IMG/VR virus record: IMGVR_UViG_3300017750_000144
Span: 1 to 21,424 of that record
Direction: 5' to 3' (one strand)
DNA: 21,424 nucleotides
From: a virus
Of this stretch, positions 14,741-19,565 are shown in pieces. Under the pieces are notes generated by a model. That model was given only the letters and a program-made list of their open reading frames with translations, did no database searches and was not told the origin of the DNA. Position numbers and translations under genes: made by a program. How positions within the stretch are numbered: the stretch's first letter is position 1; every line of letters begins with the position of its first letter.

Positions 14741-14992
14741 ATGTATAAACATATTAAAGATATGCTCCAAAGTGGGCAAGTAATTCACATTGAGTTCACT
14801 AAAAAGAATGGTGAAACTCGTAAGATGAACTGTACAACTAATCTAGATCTAATCCCAGAAGATGCACACCCATCAGGCGATCGAATGAGCTACGTAAATG
14901 AAGATGTAGTTAGAGCGTATGATATTGATGTAAAAGGATGGCGCGCTTTTAGAGTAGATTCTGTAAACGTTCTCGAGTCAAAGGAACTCTGA
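14741..14992 (+). CDS. WYL_2/DUF2693-like small beta-barrel protein
   Basis: 83 residues. The pattern HIEFTKKNGETRKMNCTTNL, then IPEDAHP, then RAYDIDVKGWRAFRVDSV matches what I know of the small Sm/SH3-like family called WYL_2 or DUF2693 (F-x-K-K-x-G-x-x-R-x-x-x-C-T ... I-P ... D-x-x-x-x-G-W-R-x-F-R). Its biochemical role is not established; a nucleic acid ligand is usually supposed. The last codons (AAG GAA CTC TGA) overlap the next promoter, so the promoter constrains the C-terminus KEL. Confidence 0.7.
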   Translation: MYKHIKDMLQSGQVIHIEFTKKNGETRKMNCTTNLDLIPEDAHPSGDRMSYVNEDVVRAYDIDVKGWRAFRVDSVNVLESKEL

Positions 14993-14998
14993 TATAAT
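14983..14998 (+). promoter_or_regulatory. GGAACT-CTGA-TATAAT promoter
   Basis: Embedded in the last codons of the previous gene; its CTGA spacer supplies the stop codon. Five bp between TATAAT and the ATG at 15004. Confidence 0.78.
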
Positions 14999-15003
14999 TA
15001 GGT

Positions 15004-15264
15004 ATGCAAAAGAAAGAAGAAATTCCAGAAGACGTTATCAACTACTGTATTGATAATAAAGTAAGTATTGTAGAAGGTCTCCAGGCAATCGCTGAGAGTA
15101 AGATTCAAAGATTGGAAGAAAATATCGCTACTCTTAAAAAGGATGCGCTAGATGATATTTTCTCTGTTAAGAAAGATATCTCTTCAGTAGAGAAGCTTAG
15201 TAAGGAGGACATGGATGATGTTGAGTCCTTCCTCGATTTTCTAGATAAAAACGTTACAGACTAA
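15004..15264 (+). CDS. Helical acidic protein, unknown
   Basis: 86 residues: an EIPEDVINYCIDNKVSIVEG start, then a long coiled-coil-like helix AIAESKIQRLEENIATLKKD and a second helix with acidic end (KEDMDDVESFLDFLDKNV). No enzyme motif. Overlaps the next gene by 1 bp (TAATGA). Confidence 0.72.
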   Translation: MQKKEEIPEDVINYCIDNKVSIVEGLQAIAESKIQRLEENIATLKKDALDDIFSVKKDISSVEKLSKEDMDDVESFLDFLDKNVTD

Positions 15265-15488
15265 TGATCAATCTAATCAAGAAACTATTTAAAAAAAGAA
15301 CTGAGCCTAAGTTTGCGAAATGTCTTAATAACCAAACATGGCTTGAACGACAAGTTGATGATGCTCTTTATAAAAGAGATACATTAAATCAACTTGCTGG
15401 TAATAATTTACCAAATAAAGGGAAAGAAGCTGGCTTTATTTTAAAGCCATCCGATAATTGGTACGATAAATATTATGACAATGAATAA
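15264..15488 (+). CDS. Small hypothetical protein
   Basis: 74 residues. A very basic amphipathic start (MINLIKKLFKKRTEPKFAK) that could contact a membrane or nucleic acid, then NQTWLERQVDDALYKRDTLN and an aromatic end DNWYDKYYDNE. Coupled to the gene before it, and its last 14 bp overlap the start of the EF-hand gene if the first ATG is used there. Confidence 0.68.
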   Translation: MINLIKKLFKKRTEPKFAKCLNNQTWLERQVDDALYKRDTLNQLAGNNLPNKGKEAGFILKPSDNWYDKYYDNE

Positions 15489-15858
15489 AAAAATGACGGC
15501 AATTGTAATTGCTGCACTGACGCTCACTGCTAACGCAAGTGACCATCATGATGAGAAAAAAGGACCTAAAGGAAAACCTGCGAAGGTTGGCGGTAAGCGG
15601 AAGCTTCCTCCTGGACTGGCCAAGTTCGATAAGAACAAAGATGGAAAGCTATGCGAAGTTGAGCGTAAGGCAGCCGCAGCTGCTAGAAAGAAAATGCTTA
15701 TCAAGAAATTTGATAAAGATGGTGATGGTAAGCTGAATTCGGAAGAGCGTAAGGCAGCGATTGCAGCTACTGAAGCTATGAAAAAGCGTAAAGGTAAGGG
15801 CAAGCTTCCTAAAAGAGCAAAAGGTAAAGTTAAACCTGAGCAAAAGAAAACCAAATAA
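15475..15858 (+). CDS. Secreted EF-hand calcium-binding protein
   Basis: 127 residues from the ATG at 15475; an ATG two codons later (15481) is equally possible. Residues 3-21 form a classical signal peptide: NKKM, then the hydrophobic TAIVIAALTLT and an A-N-A cleavage site before S22. The mature protein is very Lys-rich and has two canonical 12-residue EF loops: DKNKDGKLCEVE (52-63, ligands D52, N54, D56, E63) and DKDGDGKLNSEE (80-91, ligands D80, D82, D84, E91), each followed by an E-R-K-A-A helix. LPPGLAKFDKNKDGK resembles secreted EF-hand proteins common in Verrucomicrobia and Planctomycetes, so host origin is possible. The role in a phage is unknown; it would act outside the cytoplasm. 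The stop overlaps the next ATG. Confidence 0.85.
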   Translation: MTMNKKMTAIVIAALTLTANASDHHDEKKGPKGKPAKVGGKRKLPPGLAKFDKNKDGKLCEVERKAAAAARKKMLIKKFDKDGDGKLNSEERKAAIAATEAMKKRKGKGKLPKRAKGKVKPEQKKTK

Positions 15859-16118
15859 TGAACAATGACCTGAGTATGTCCGAAAACTACTCTTTTTTTA
15901 ATAAAGTGAAAGGGTTCATTCAGGTCCACATAATAGCAAAAGACAGAGGTTTTAAATATGAAAAGGTAGCTAACACTCCTGATTTTAATGATGAAGGTGC
16001 CGCTCTAACATATTGGGAAGCTAATAAAGACTCCATTAATGATGCTAATTTTTATGATGACCATCTCGTTATTATTAGAAAAGAAATCCATAATGTATGC
16101 ACGACAAAGTTAAATTAG
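15858..16118 (+). CDS. Hypothetical protein
   Basis: 86 residues, start ATG overlapping the EF-hand gene's stop (TAATG). Strand HIIAKDRGFKYEKVANTPDF, then a helix ALTYWEANKDSINDANF and a final strand HLVIIRKEIHN. No family recognised. Its last 22 bp overlap the next gene in another frame. Confidence 0.7.
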   Translation: MNNDLSMSENYSFFNKVKGFIQVHIIAKDRGFKYEKVANTPDFNDEGAALTYWEANKDSINDANFYDDHLVIIRKEIHNVCTTKLN

Positions 16119-16264
16119 ATAAACAAGATAGGGTCGTATATACTAAAACTGTTGAAGAGGGATTTATTTGCGAGCACTGGTATGAATATACCGACACAGG
16201 CGAACAAATTCTTGTAAAATTGTTTGAAGAATCAATCCCTACTGATTACACTGAGCATATTTAA
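16097..16264 (+). CDS. Small hypothetical protein (55 aa)
   Basis: Starts with MHDKVKLDKQDRVVYTKTVE and continues EGFICEHWYEYTDTGEQILV, ending EESIPTDYTEHI. The W-Y-E-Y-T-D-x-x-G-E pattern suggests a small beta sheet. It overlaps the previous gene by 22 bp, and its stop overlaps the end of the convergent minus-strand gene by 3 bp. Confidence 0.58.
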   Translation: MHDKVKLDKQDRVVYTKTVEEGFICEHWYEYTDTGEQILVKLFEESIPTDYTEHI

Positions 16265-16746
16265 AATAAATATTTGAGAATGAGCTCTTCTTCTGTAAGA
16301 ATTTTTTCACCTTCATCTTCTTGTACTGAATCAAAACCTTCCTCATATTCTTCATAGTAAGAGTAAATATCATCTGCATCTGCTTCATAGCTAAATGAAG
16401 ATGATCCCTTAGACGTCTGCACAACTTCGTATTTATCTTTGATACCTGCAACTATTAATTGTTTAAGCAATTTAGGACCAGTCTCTTTTTCAGACCGGGT
16501 CATAAAGTCTTTAACTTGGTTACTGGTAAATTTACCTTTCAGGGTTAAAATAGGATCATCGTAAAGACCCCAAACATGAATAGCTAAATATTGTCTGGTA
16601 ATATCTGCGCAATCTCGTATAACATAATATGCAGATTTCTTTTTTACCTCTATGCCAGTATCAGGCTTTTTGTGAGCTCTATCAGCAGGACCGTAAAGTT
16701 TGGCTATTTGTTCCTTACTATTGTCTAAGATTACTTCCTCGAACAT
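16261..16746 (-). CDS. Hypothetical late gene on the opposite strand
   Basis: 161 residues, the only minus-strand gene in the right-hand 14 kb. The N-terminal 100 residues look globular: FEEVILDNSKEQIAKLYGPA, a central strand-rich SAYYVIRDCADITRQYLAIHVWG, and a helix NQVKDFMTRSEKETGPKLLK. The C-terminal 45 residues are strongly acidic with Tyr (DADDIYSYYEEYEEGFDSVQ). A late box CTAAATA lies 5 bp from the ATG, unlike the early-type promoters around it, so it is probably expressed with virion genes. No family recognised. It converges with the 16097 gene, stops overlapping by 3 bp. Confidence 0.75.
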   Translation of the reverse strand: MFEEVILDNSKEQIAKLYGPADRAHKKPDTGIEVKKKSAYYVIRDCADITRQYLAIHVWGLYDDPILTLKGKFTSNQVKDFMTRSEKETGPKLLKQLIVAGIKDKYEVVQTSKGSSSFSYEADADDIYSYYEEYEEGFDSVQEDEGEKILTEEELILKYLF

Positions 16747-16751
16747 ACATA

Positions 16752-16758
16752 TATTTAG
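16752..16758 (-). promoter_or_regulatory. Late promoter CTAAATA for the 16261-16746 gene
   Basis: On the minus strand, CTAAATA is followed by 5 bp and the ATG at 16746. It stands back to back with the plus-strand early-type promoter at 16790. Confidence 0.6.
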
Positions 16759-16789
16759 TCTCTCTGCTAAAATTGGTAGATATCTAAAA

Positions 16790-16805
16790 GGAACTTCGAT
16801 ATAAT
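16790..16805 (+). promoter_or_regulatory. GGAACT-TCGA-TATAAT promoter
   Basis: In the 66-bp gap between divergent genes, so not forced by any coding sequence. TATAAT ends 7 bp before the ATG at 16813 (4 bp before a TTG at 16810). It supports the ATG at 16813. Confidence 0.78.
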
Positions 16806-16812
16806 TAGGTTG

Positions 16813-17265
16813 ATGATATTATTAGAACCGTCTCCTGGCATCAAAAAGCATACGAAGATTGACTTTAATCTTCTCAGTCAGCTGCTTACTACATTACTTG
16901 AATCAAACCATAAACGAGATATCAATATTGTAGCGAAAGTTCATAAGAGTAAAATTGCAGGTACTTCGCTATGTACTCATGTAGATGGTTGTAGATTTCT
17001 GATTAACTTAGACGTCTCAAATATTAAGAGACGTTACATATTCGGTTCTATTTTGCATGAGCTTCGTCATTGCGTACAGAAGAATCTATTTGGTTATTGG
17101 CCTGATACTCACGCTATGAAGACCTGGAAAGATTACTGGTATTCTAAAGAAGAGATCGATGCTCGTAAGATGGAGAAACTTACGACTCAGATGATTAAAG
17201 CATACGACTCGATGATTAACATGAGTATACAGTTTAAGAAGTATAATCTAAACAAGATTGGATAA
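16813..17265 (+). CDS. Putative zinc metallopeptidase (HExxH)
   Basis: 150 residues. The motif SILHELRHCVQ contains H82-E83-L-R-H86, the HExxH zinc and catalytic site, on a predicted helix after the strand CRFLINLDV. About 27 residues later comes WYSKEEIDARKMEKL with E113/E114 followed by D-A-R, the typical place for the third zinc ligand of a gluzincin (as in ImmA/IrrE-type or SprT-like small peptidases). The N-terminal 50 residues are helical and Lys-rich. No signal peptide, so it would act in the host cytoplasm. The target is unknown; cleavage of a host regulator or of a phage structural protein is possible. Single-gene cassette: promoter before, next promoter directly after its TAA. Confidence 0.72.
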   Translation: MILLEPSPGIKKHTKIDFNLLSQLLTTLLESNHKRDINIVAKVHKSKIAGTSLCTHVDGCRFLINLDVSNIKRRYIFGSILHELRHCVQKNLFGYWPDTHAMKTWKDYWYSKEEIDARKMEKLTTQMIKAYDSMINMSIQFKKYNLNKIG

Positions 17266-17281
17266 GGAACTTCAGTATAAT
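17266..17281 (+). promoter_or_regulatory. GGAACT-TCAG-TATAAT promoter
   Basis: Begins on the base after the metallopeptidase stop. Six bp between TATAAT and the ATG at 17288, which supports that 32-codon gene as real. Confidence 0.75.
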
Positions 17282-17287
17282 AAGAGT

Positions 17288-17386
17288 ATGAAACAAGAAG
17301 ATAGACAGTTTTTCGAAAATGTAGTTTTTGGGTGTGTAATTATCCTCATATTAGTTCTTGTAACTATATCAATTTTACCAAAATAA
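17288..17386 (+). CDS. One-helix membrane peptide (32 aa)
   Basis: MKQEDRQFFEN followed by VVFGCVIILILVLVTISILPK: a short polar N-terminus and one 18-20 residue transmembrane helix ending in a positive residue. Too short for standard gene finders. Support comes from the promoter placed exactly 6 bp before its ATG and from the next gene starting 4 bp after its stop. It could be a membrane-localised regulator of lysis or host functions; unknown. Confidence 0.65.
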   Translation: MKQEDRQFFENVVFGCVIILILVLVTISILPK

Positions 17387-17390
17387 ACAA

Positions 17391-17570
17391 ATGCCCGAAC
17401 CAGCAGAATCAAAAAGTAATAAGCACTTCCGTATCTCGTTAGTTAAATCATTCTTACGAATAGGTGGATGTGTTGCAGCATTAACTCCATTAAGAACTAA
17501 CGAATCAATCATAGCTCTAGCTGTATCATTCCTCGCAGCTGAGATCTTAGGAATTTTTGAGGAACTCTAA
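17391..17570 (+). CDS. Small membrane protein (59 aa)
   Basis: The polar N-terminus MPEPAESKSNKHFRISLVKS is followed by FLRIGGCVAALTPL and a hydrophobic helix SIIALAVSFLAAEILGIFEEL. The S-L-V-K-S-x-x-R-I-G-G-C-x-A-A pattern is one I associate with small conserved membrane proteins of large phages. Function unknown. Its terminal codons GAG GAA CTC TAA overlap the next promoter, giving the ending EEL. Confidence 0.65.
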   Translation: MPEPAESKSNKHFRISLVKSFLRIGGCVAALTPLRTNESIIALAVSFLAAEILGIFEEL

Positions 17571-17576
17571 TATAAT
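17561..17576 (+). promoter_or_regulatory. GGAACT-CTAA-TATAAT promoter
   Basis: The spacer CTAA contains the stop codon of the preceding gene. Six bp between TATAAT and the ATG at 17583. Confidence 0.78.
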
Positions 17577-17582
17577 AACAAT

Positions 17583-17786
17583 ATGAAGTACGACATTGTA
17601 TTCAAGACAAAAGAAGCATTTACAGCAGCTAAAACCCTACTCACTCATCATTATGCTTGTCGATTTAACGACCTTGATGATTATAGAATTGAATTCTATC
17701 TAGAGGGTAGACGTGAGACAGCTAAAAAAATGCTACAAGATGTAAATGCTGTTGAAGAAGGTAACATGGAGTTTGTAAATGCTTAA
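17583..17786 (+). CDS. Small hypothetical protein
   Basis: 67 residues with alternating strand, helix, strand, helix: MKYDIVFKTKEAFTAAKTLL, then DDYRIEFYLEGRRETAKKML. This beta-alpha-beta-beta-alpha order suggests a small ferredoxin-like fold. No motif that points to function. Cassette bounded by promoter copies on both sides. Confidence 0.72.
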   Translation: MKYDIVFKTKEAFTAAKTLLTHHYACRFNDLDDYRIEFYLEGRRETAKKMLQDVNAVEEGNMEFVNA

Positions 17787-17802
17787 GGAACCCTAGTATA
17801 AT
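17787..17802 (+). promoter_or_regulatory. GGAACC-CTAG-TATAAT promoter
   Basis: The only copy with C at the sixth box position. Directly abuts the preceding TAA. Six bp between TATAAT and the ATG at 17809. Confidence 0.72.
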
Positions 17803-17808
17803 AATAGT

Positions 17809-18219
17809 ATGAACAATACCATTAAACATCTAGACAACGGGGACTTCGAAGTGATAAAAAACACTCCATCTGCTGAAACTCTTGAATCAGGGAAGCCTAG
17901 ATTCAATAAAGATGATAAGGCGGCAAAGAAGTTATTTACAGATGTTCAGCTAGCCTACGAAACTCTTATCTTAGCTAAGGTGGAAGCTGATCCTGCATTT
18001 GGATTATCTACTCCTCAAGCAATTCAGAAAGCTGATGCCGCTTATGAAGAGTATGATGAGTTAGTTGATATTGTAGTTAAGGCTACAGGCGGAAATGCTC
18101 CAGCCTTTTTTACTGACCCACAAACAGTTGATCTATTTGAGATGGCAGGTACTGATTGTCGAGGCATGACATATAATGAGATGGCTGAACTTGAAGGCTC
18201 TATTGCTTTTGGAAATTAA
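17809..18219 (+). CDS. Hypothetical protein with DLF-x-x-AG-x-D C-terminal motif
   Basis: 136 residues. The N-terminal 30 are polar, then two helices KKLFTDVQLAYETLILAKVE and AIQKADAAYEEYDELVDIVV. The C-terminal part reads FFTDPQTVDLFEMAGTDCRG, then MTYNEMAELEG. The ending resembles that of the protein encoded at 19566 (DPIAWDLFCELAGGDPG ... LNYLEMVKF), so the two may be distant paralogues. Function unknown. Confidence 0.72.
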   Translation: MNNTIKHLDNGDFEVIKNTPSAETLESGKPRFNKDDKAAKKLFTDVQLAYETLILAKVEADPAFGLSTPQAIQKADAAYEEYDELVDIVVKATGGNAPAFFTDPQTVDLFEMAGTDCRGMTYNEMAELEGSIAFGN

Positions 18220-18225
18220 ATTATT

Positions 18226-18294
18226 ATGAAACTAAATATACTACTACCGTTAATAATTATCACTATTGTGTTGATCTTAACCGGATGCACGTGA
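18226..18294 (+). CDS. Tiny lipoprotein-like peptide (22 aa)
   Basis: MKLNILLPLIIITIVLILTGCT then TGA. The peptide is essentially a signal sequence ending in a lipobox, L-T-G-C, which would leave a lipidated Cys-Thr after cleavage. It begins 6 bp after the preceding stop. It may be the remnant of a longer lipoprotein cut by a stop (TGA after ACG), a very small o-spanin-like peptide or a non-functional leftover. No frame resumes clearly downstream. No promoter box of its own. Confidence 0.5.
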   Translation: MKLNILLPLIIITIVLILTGCT

Positions 18295-18323
18295 AGTACA
18301 TGCTAGATTCCCAGTTGGGATAA

Positions 18324-18339
18324 GGAACTCCGATATAAT
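18324..18339 (+). promoter_or_regulatory. GGAACT-CCGA-TATAAT promoter
   Basis: Lies in a 51-bp noncoding gap. Six bp between TATAAT and the ATG at 18346. Confidence 0.8.
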
Positions 18340-18345
18340 TAAAGT

Positions 18346-18531
18346 ATGAAAAGAGACAAGTACTTAGTAATCGTAAGTTTTAAGGGACGAGTTGAGCGTA
18401 TTGTTGTAGAAGCTACTTCAAGACCAGATGCTGAAAATGTTGTTTATGAGAAGAAAAAGCATTTGTTTGACCATGATGTTATTCACGGTACAAATACTAT
18501 TAACATTATGTCTTCACGTAGAATGTCTTAA
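18346..18531 (+). CDS. Small hypothetical protein
   Basis: 61 residues: KYLVIVSFKGRVERIVVEA is a beta hairpin, then a helix SRPDAENVVYEKKKHLF and a final strand with NTINIMSSRRMS. Beta-beta-alpha-beta plan, no recognised family. Independent cassette with its own promoter. Confidence 0.7.
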   Translation: MKRDKYLVIVSFKGRVERIVVEATSRPDAENVVYEKKKHLFDHDVIHGTNTINIMSSRRMS

Positions 18532-18547
18532 TCGCTTGATACTTTAA

Positions 18548-18563
18548 GGAACTTAACTATAAT
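18548..18563 (+). promoter_or_regulatory. GGAACT-TAAC-TATAAT promoter
   Basis: Lies 16 bp after the preceding stop. Six bp between TATAAT and the ATG at 18570. It would also transcribe the tmRNA-like RNA at 18676. Confidence 0.78.
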
Positions 18564-18569
18564 ATAATT

Positions 18570-18665
18570 ATGAACATTGAAAAACTAAAAGAAACGTTAA
18601 TTGTGTTATGGATTATATCAGTATCTCTTTACATAGGATTAGATTTACTTCAAAAATTTAACTAG
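18570..18665 (+). CDS. One-helix membrane peptide (31 aa)
   Basis: MNIEKLKETLIVLWIISVSL then YIGLDLLQKFN. One hydrophobic helix of about 18 residues with a charged N-terminus. Support comes from the promoter placed exactly 6 bp upstream. The stop is only 10 bp before the tmRNA-like RNA, so the two should share a transcript. Function unknown. Confidence 0.62.
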   Translation: MNIEKLKETLIVLWIISVSLYIGLDLLQKFN

Positions 18666-18675
18666 AATTAACAAC

Positions 18676-18739
18676 GGGGGTGACGTTGGTTTCGACGTAA
18701 TAAAAATTACGGATGAGGGTTCAAATCCCTCCACCTCCA
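18676..18739 (+). ncRNA. Minimal tmRNA: tRNA-like domain only, no mRNA-like part
   Basis: 64 nt that reproduce the tRNA-like domain of tmRNA. Acceptor stem: GGGGGTG (18676-18682) pairs with CACCTCC (18732-18738) in 7 bp including G3-U70, the alanine identity pair of tmRNA, with discriminator A at 18739. The D-loop region ACGTTGGTTTCGACG (18683-18697) has the same length as in E. coli tmRNA and shares its GG-x-TTCGACG block. T-arm: GAGGG, TTCAAAT, CCCTC (18715-18731). Instead of helix P2 leading to tag and pseudoknots, CGTAAT and ATTACG (18696-18711) close a perfect 6-bp stem with an AAAA loop, which shares C18696-G18697 with the D-region block. CCA is not encoded. It follows a 31-codon gene by 10 bp and probably shares its promoter. 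It would need 5' cutting by RNase P and CCA addition. It may be alanylated and bound by SmpB, but it carries no tag. The identity of the fold is seen; the function is inference. Confidence 0.85.
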
Positions 18740-18742
18740 TTA

Positions 18743-18749
18743 ATAAATA
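18743..18749 (+). promoter_or_regulatory. Late promoter ATAAATA
   Basis: TTAATAAATA starts 1 bp after the discriminator base of the tmRNA-like RNA and lies 5 bp before the ATG at 18755. It fixes that start; a longer frame from 18713 runs through the RNA gene. Confidence 0.68.
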
Positions 18750-18754
18750 CTCAT

Positions 18755-18907
18755 ATGGCATTTGAACATTTACATTTAGATGATTTAGGTAGAATCATTT
18801 ATAAATTCGCTAGATCGGTTGGATATACCGAAGAATGGTGGTTTTCATACGATAGCCGGAGCAACAAGACAATCGATAAGTATATTAAAGAGAGAAAGCC
18901 ATTTTAA
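18755..18907 (+). CDS. Small hypothetical protein (50 aa)
   Basis: Starts at the ATG 5 bp after the late box. Sequence plan: MAFEHLHLDDLGRIIYKFAR, then SVGYTEEWWFSYDSRSNK and a helix TIDKYIKERKPF. Aromatic-rich, compact, no motif of known function. A late-type gene inside an otherwise early-type region. The next gene starts with GTG directly after its stop. Confidence 0.65.
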   Translation: MAFEHLHLDDLGRIIYKFARSVGYTEEWWFSYDSRSNKTIDKYIKERKPF

Positions 18908-19078
18908 GTGAAAAAAATATTAAAAGCTTTTAAAAATAAAAAGAATCGTAAAATAAATTACGATCAAGAGCTGGACAATTTTAGGCAAATGGTCATCGAT
19001 TTACACCTTAAAATAACAAGATTAGAAAAAGAAAATCGTCGTTTGAAACGAGTTATCAAAAATCTCTCTGAAACATAA
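18908..19078 (+). CDS. Small basic coiled-coil protein (56 aa), GTG start
   Basis: GTG immediately follows the preceding TAA. MKKILKAFKNKKNRKINYDQ is strongly basic, followed by a leucine-heptad helix DNFRQMVIDLHLKITRLEKE and NRRLKRVIKNL. Probably a dimeric coiled coil with a nucleic-acid-binding or membrane-surface N-terminus. No other start gives a better reading frame. Its TAA is directly followed by the next promoter. Confidence 0.6.
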   Translation: MKKILKAFKNKKNRKINYDQELDNFRQMVIDLHLKITRLEKENRRLKRVIKNLSET

Positions 19079-19094
19079 GGAACTTCATTATAAT
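19079..19094 (+). promoter_or_regulatory. GGAACT-TCAT-TATAAT promoter
   Basis: Directly abuts the preceding TAA. Six bp between TATAAT and the ATG at 19101. Spacer identical to that of the copy at 6764. Confidence 0.78.
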
Positions 19095-19100
19095 AAACAT

Positions 19101-19385
19101 ATGAACAAAGACATTTACAGAGTTCAAAAAAGCCCTAGTTATTCACTGTATACGAAAAATGGTTCTAATCATAGAATGCATGGTCCTGCGTTAACTATCG
19201 GTAAAAATGAGTATTTTTATATTAACGGCAAGAGGTTAACTCTCTCAGGCCATGAGGACTATGTTAGGTCTTATCTTATTCATGAAGAAGGTTATAGGTT
19301 AGAGAAAAAATTCTTTGAAAAGGCATTAGAGTCTTCGGATGGTATTTTTATTCATGATTTAGAATTAGCTGAAAATGCCAGTTGA
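19101..19385 (+). CDS. Hypothetical protein with R-x-HGPA motif
   Basis: 94 residues. The segment NGSNHRMHGPALTIGKNEYF, followed by YINGKRLTLSGHEDY, follows the pattern H-R-x-x-GPA-x-x-x-x-x-x-x-Y-Y-x-N-G-K that I know from many uncharacterised phage and bacterial proteins, related in style to MORN repeats. The C-terminus is helical and acidic. Its last 11 bp overlap the next gene. Function unknown. Confidence 0.72.
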   Translation: MNKDIYRVQKSPSYSLYTKNGSNHRMHGPALTIGKNEYFYINGKRLTLSGHEDYVRSYLIHEEGYRLEKKFFEKALESSDGIFIHDLELAENAS

Positions 19386-19560
19386 AGACCCGCATTGGTA
19401 TATAGAGATCATGCATTTGCATGAAGATCTAATTACAGAGAGTAAACACTTAGAAGGTCCTTTTATAAATCAAGATGATGCAGAATATCGTAAAGAACAA
19501 ATTCTTACTAAACACAATAATATACGTGATCAGTTAACAATTAATCTCATAATGTTGTAA
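19375..19560 (+). CDS. Small hypothetical protein
   Basis: 61 residues: PHWYIEIMHLHEDLITESKH, then LEGPFINQDDAEYRKEQILT and a helix. W-Y-I-E ... G-P-F-x-x-x-x-D-A-E-x-x-x-E-x-I resembles small phage proteins in which a strand is followed by a SPOR-like DAE helix. Overlaps the previous gene by 11 bp and so depends on its transcript. Confidence 0.66.
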   Translation: MPVEDPHWYIEIMHLHEDLITESKHLEGPFINQDDAEYRKEQILTKHNNIRDQLTINLIML

Positions 19561-19565
19561 GTACT

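Noticed and set aside
15539-15929. Open frames overlapping the EF-hand gene on both strands
   Set aside because: They are shadows of its Lys/Ala-rich codons; only the plus-strand frame has signal peptide and EF loops.
18713-18907. Longer reading frame starting MRVQIPPPPL upstream of the 18755 gene
   Set aside because: Its first 9 codons are the T-arm and acceptor strand of the tmRNA-like RNA; RVQIPPPP is a usual false translation of a T-arm, and the late promoter lies after it.
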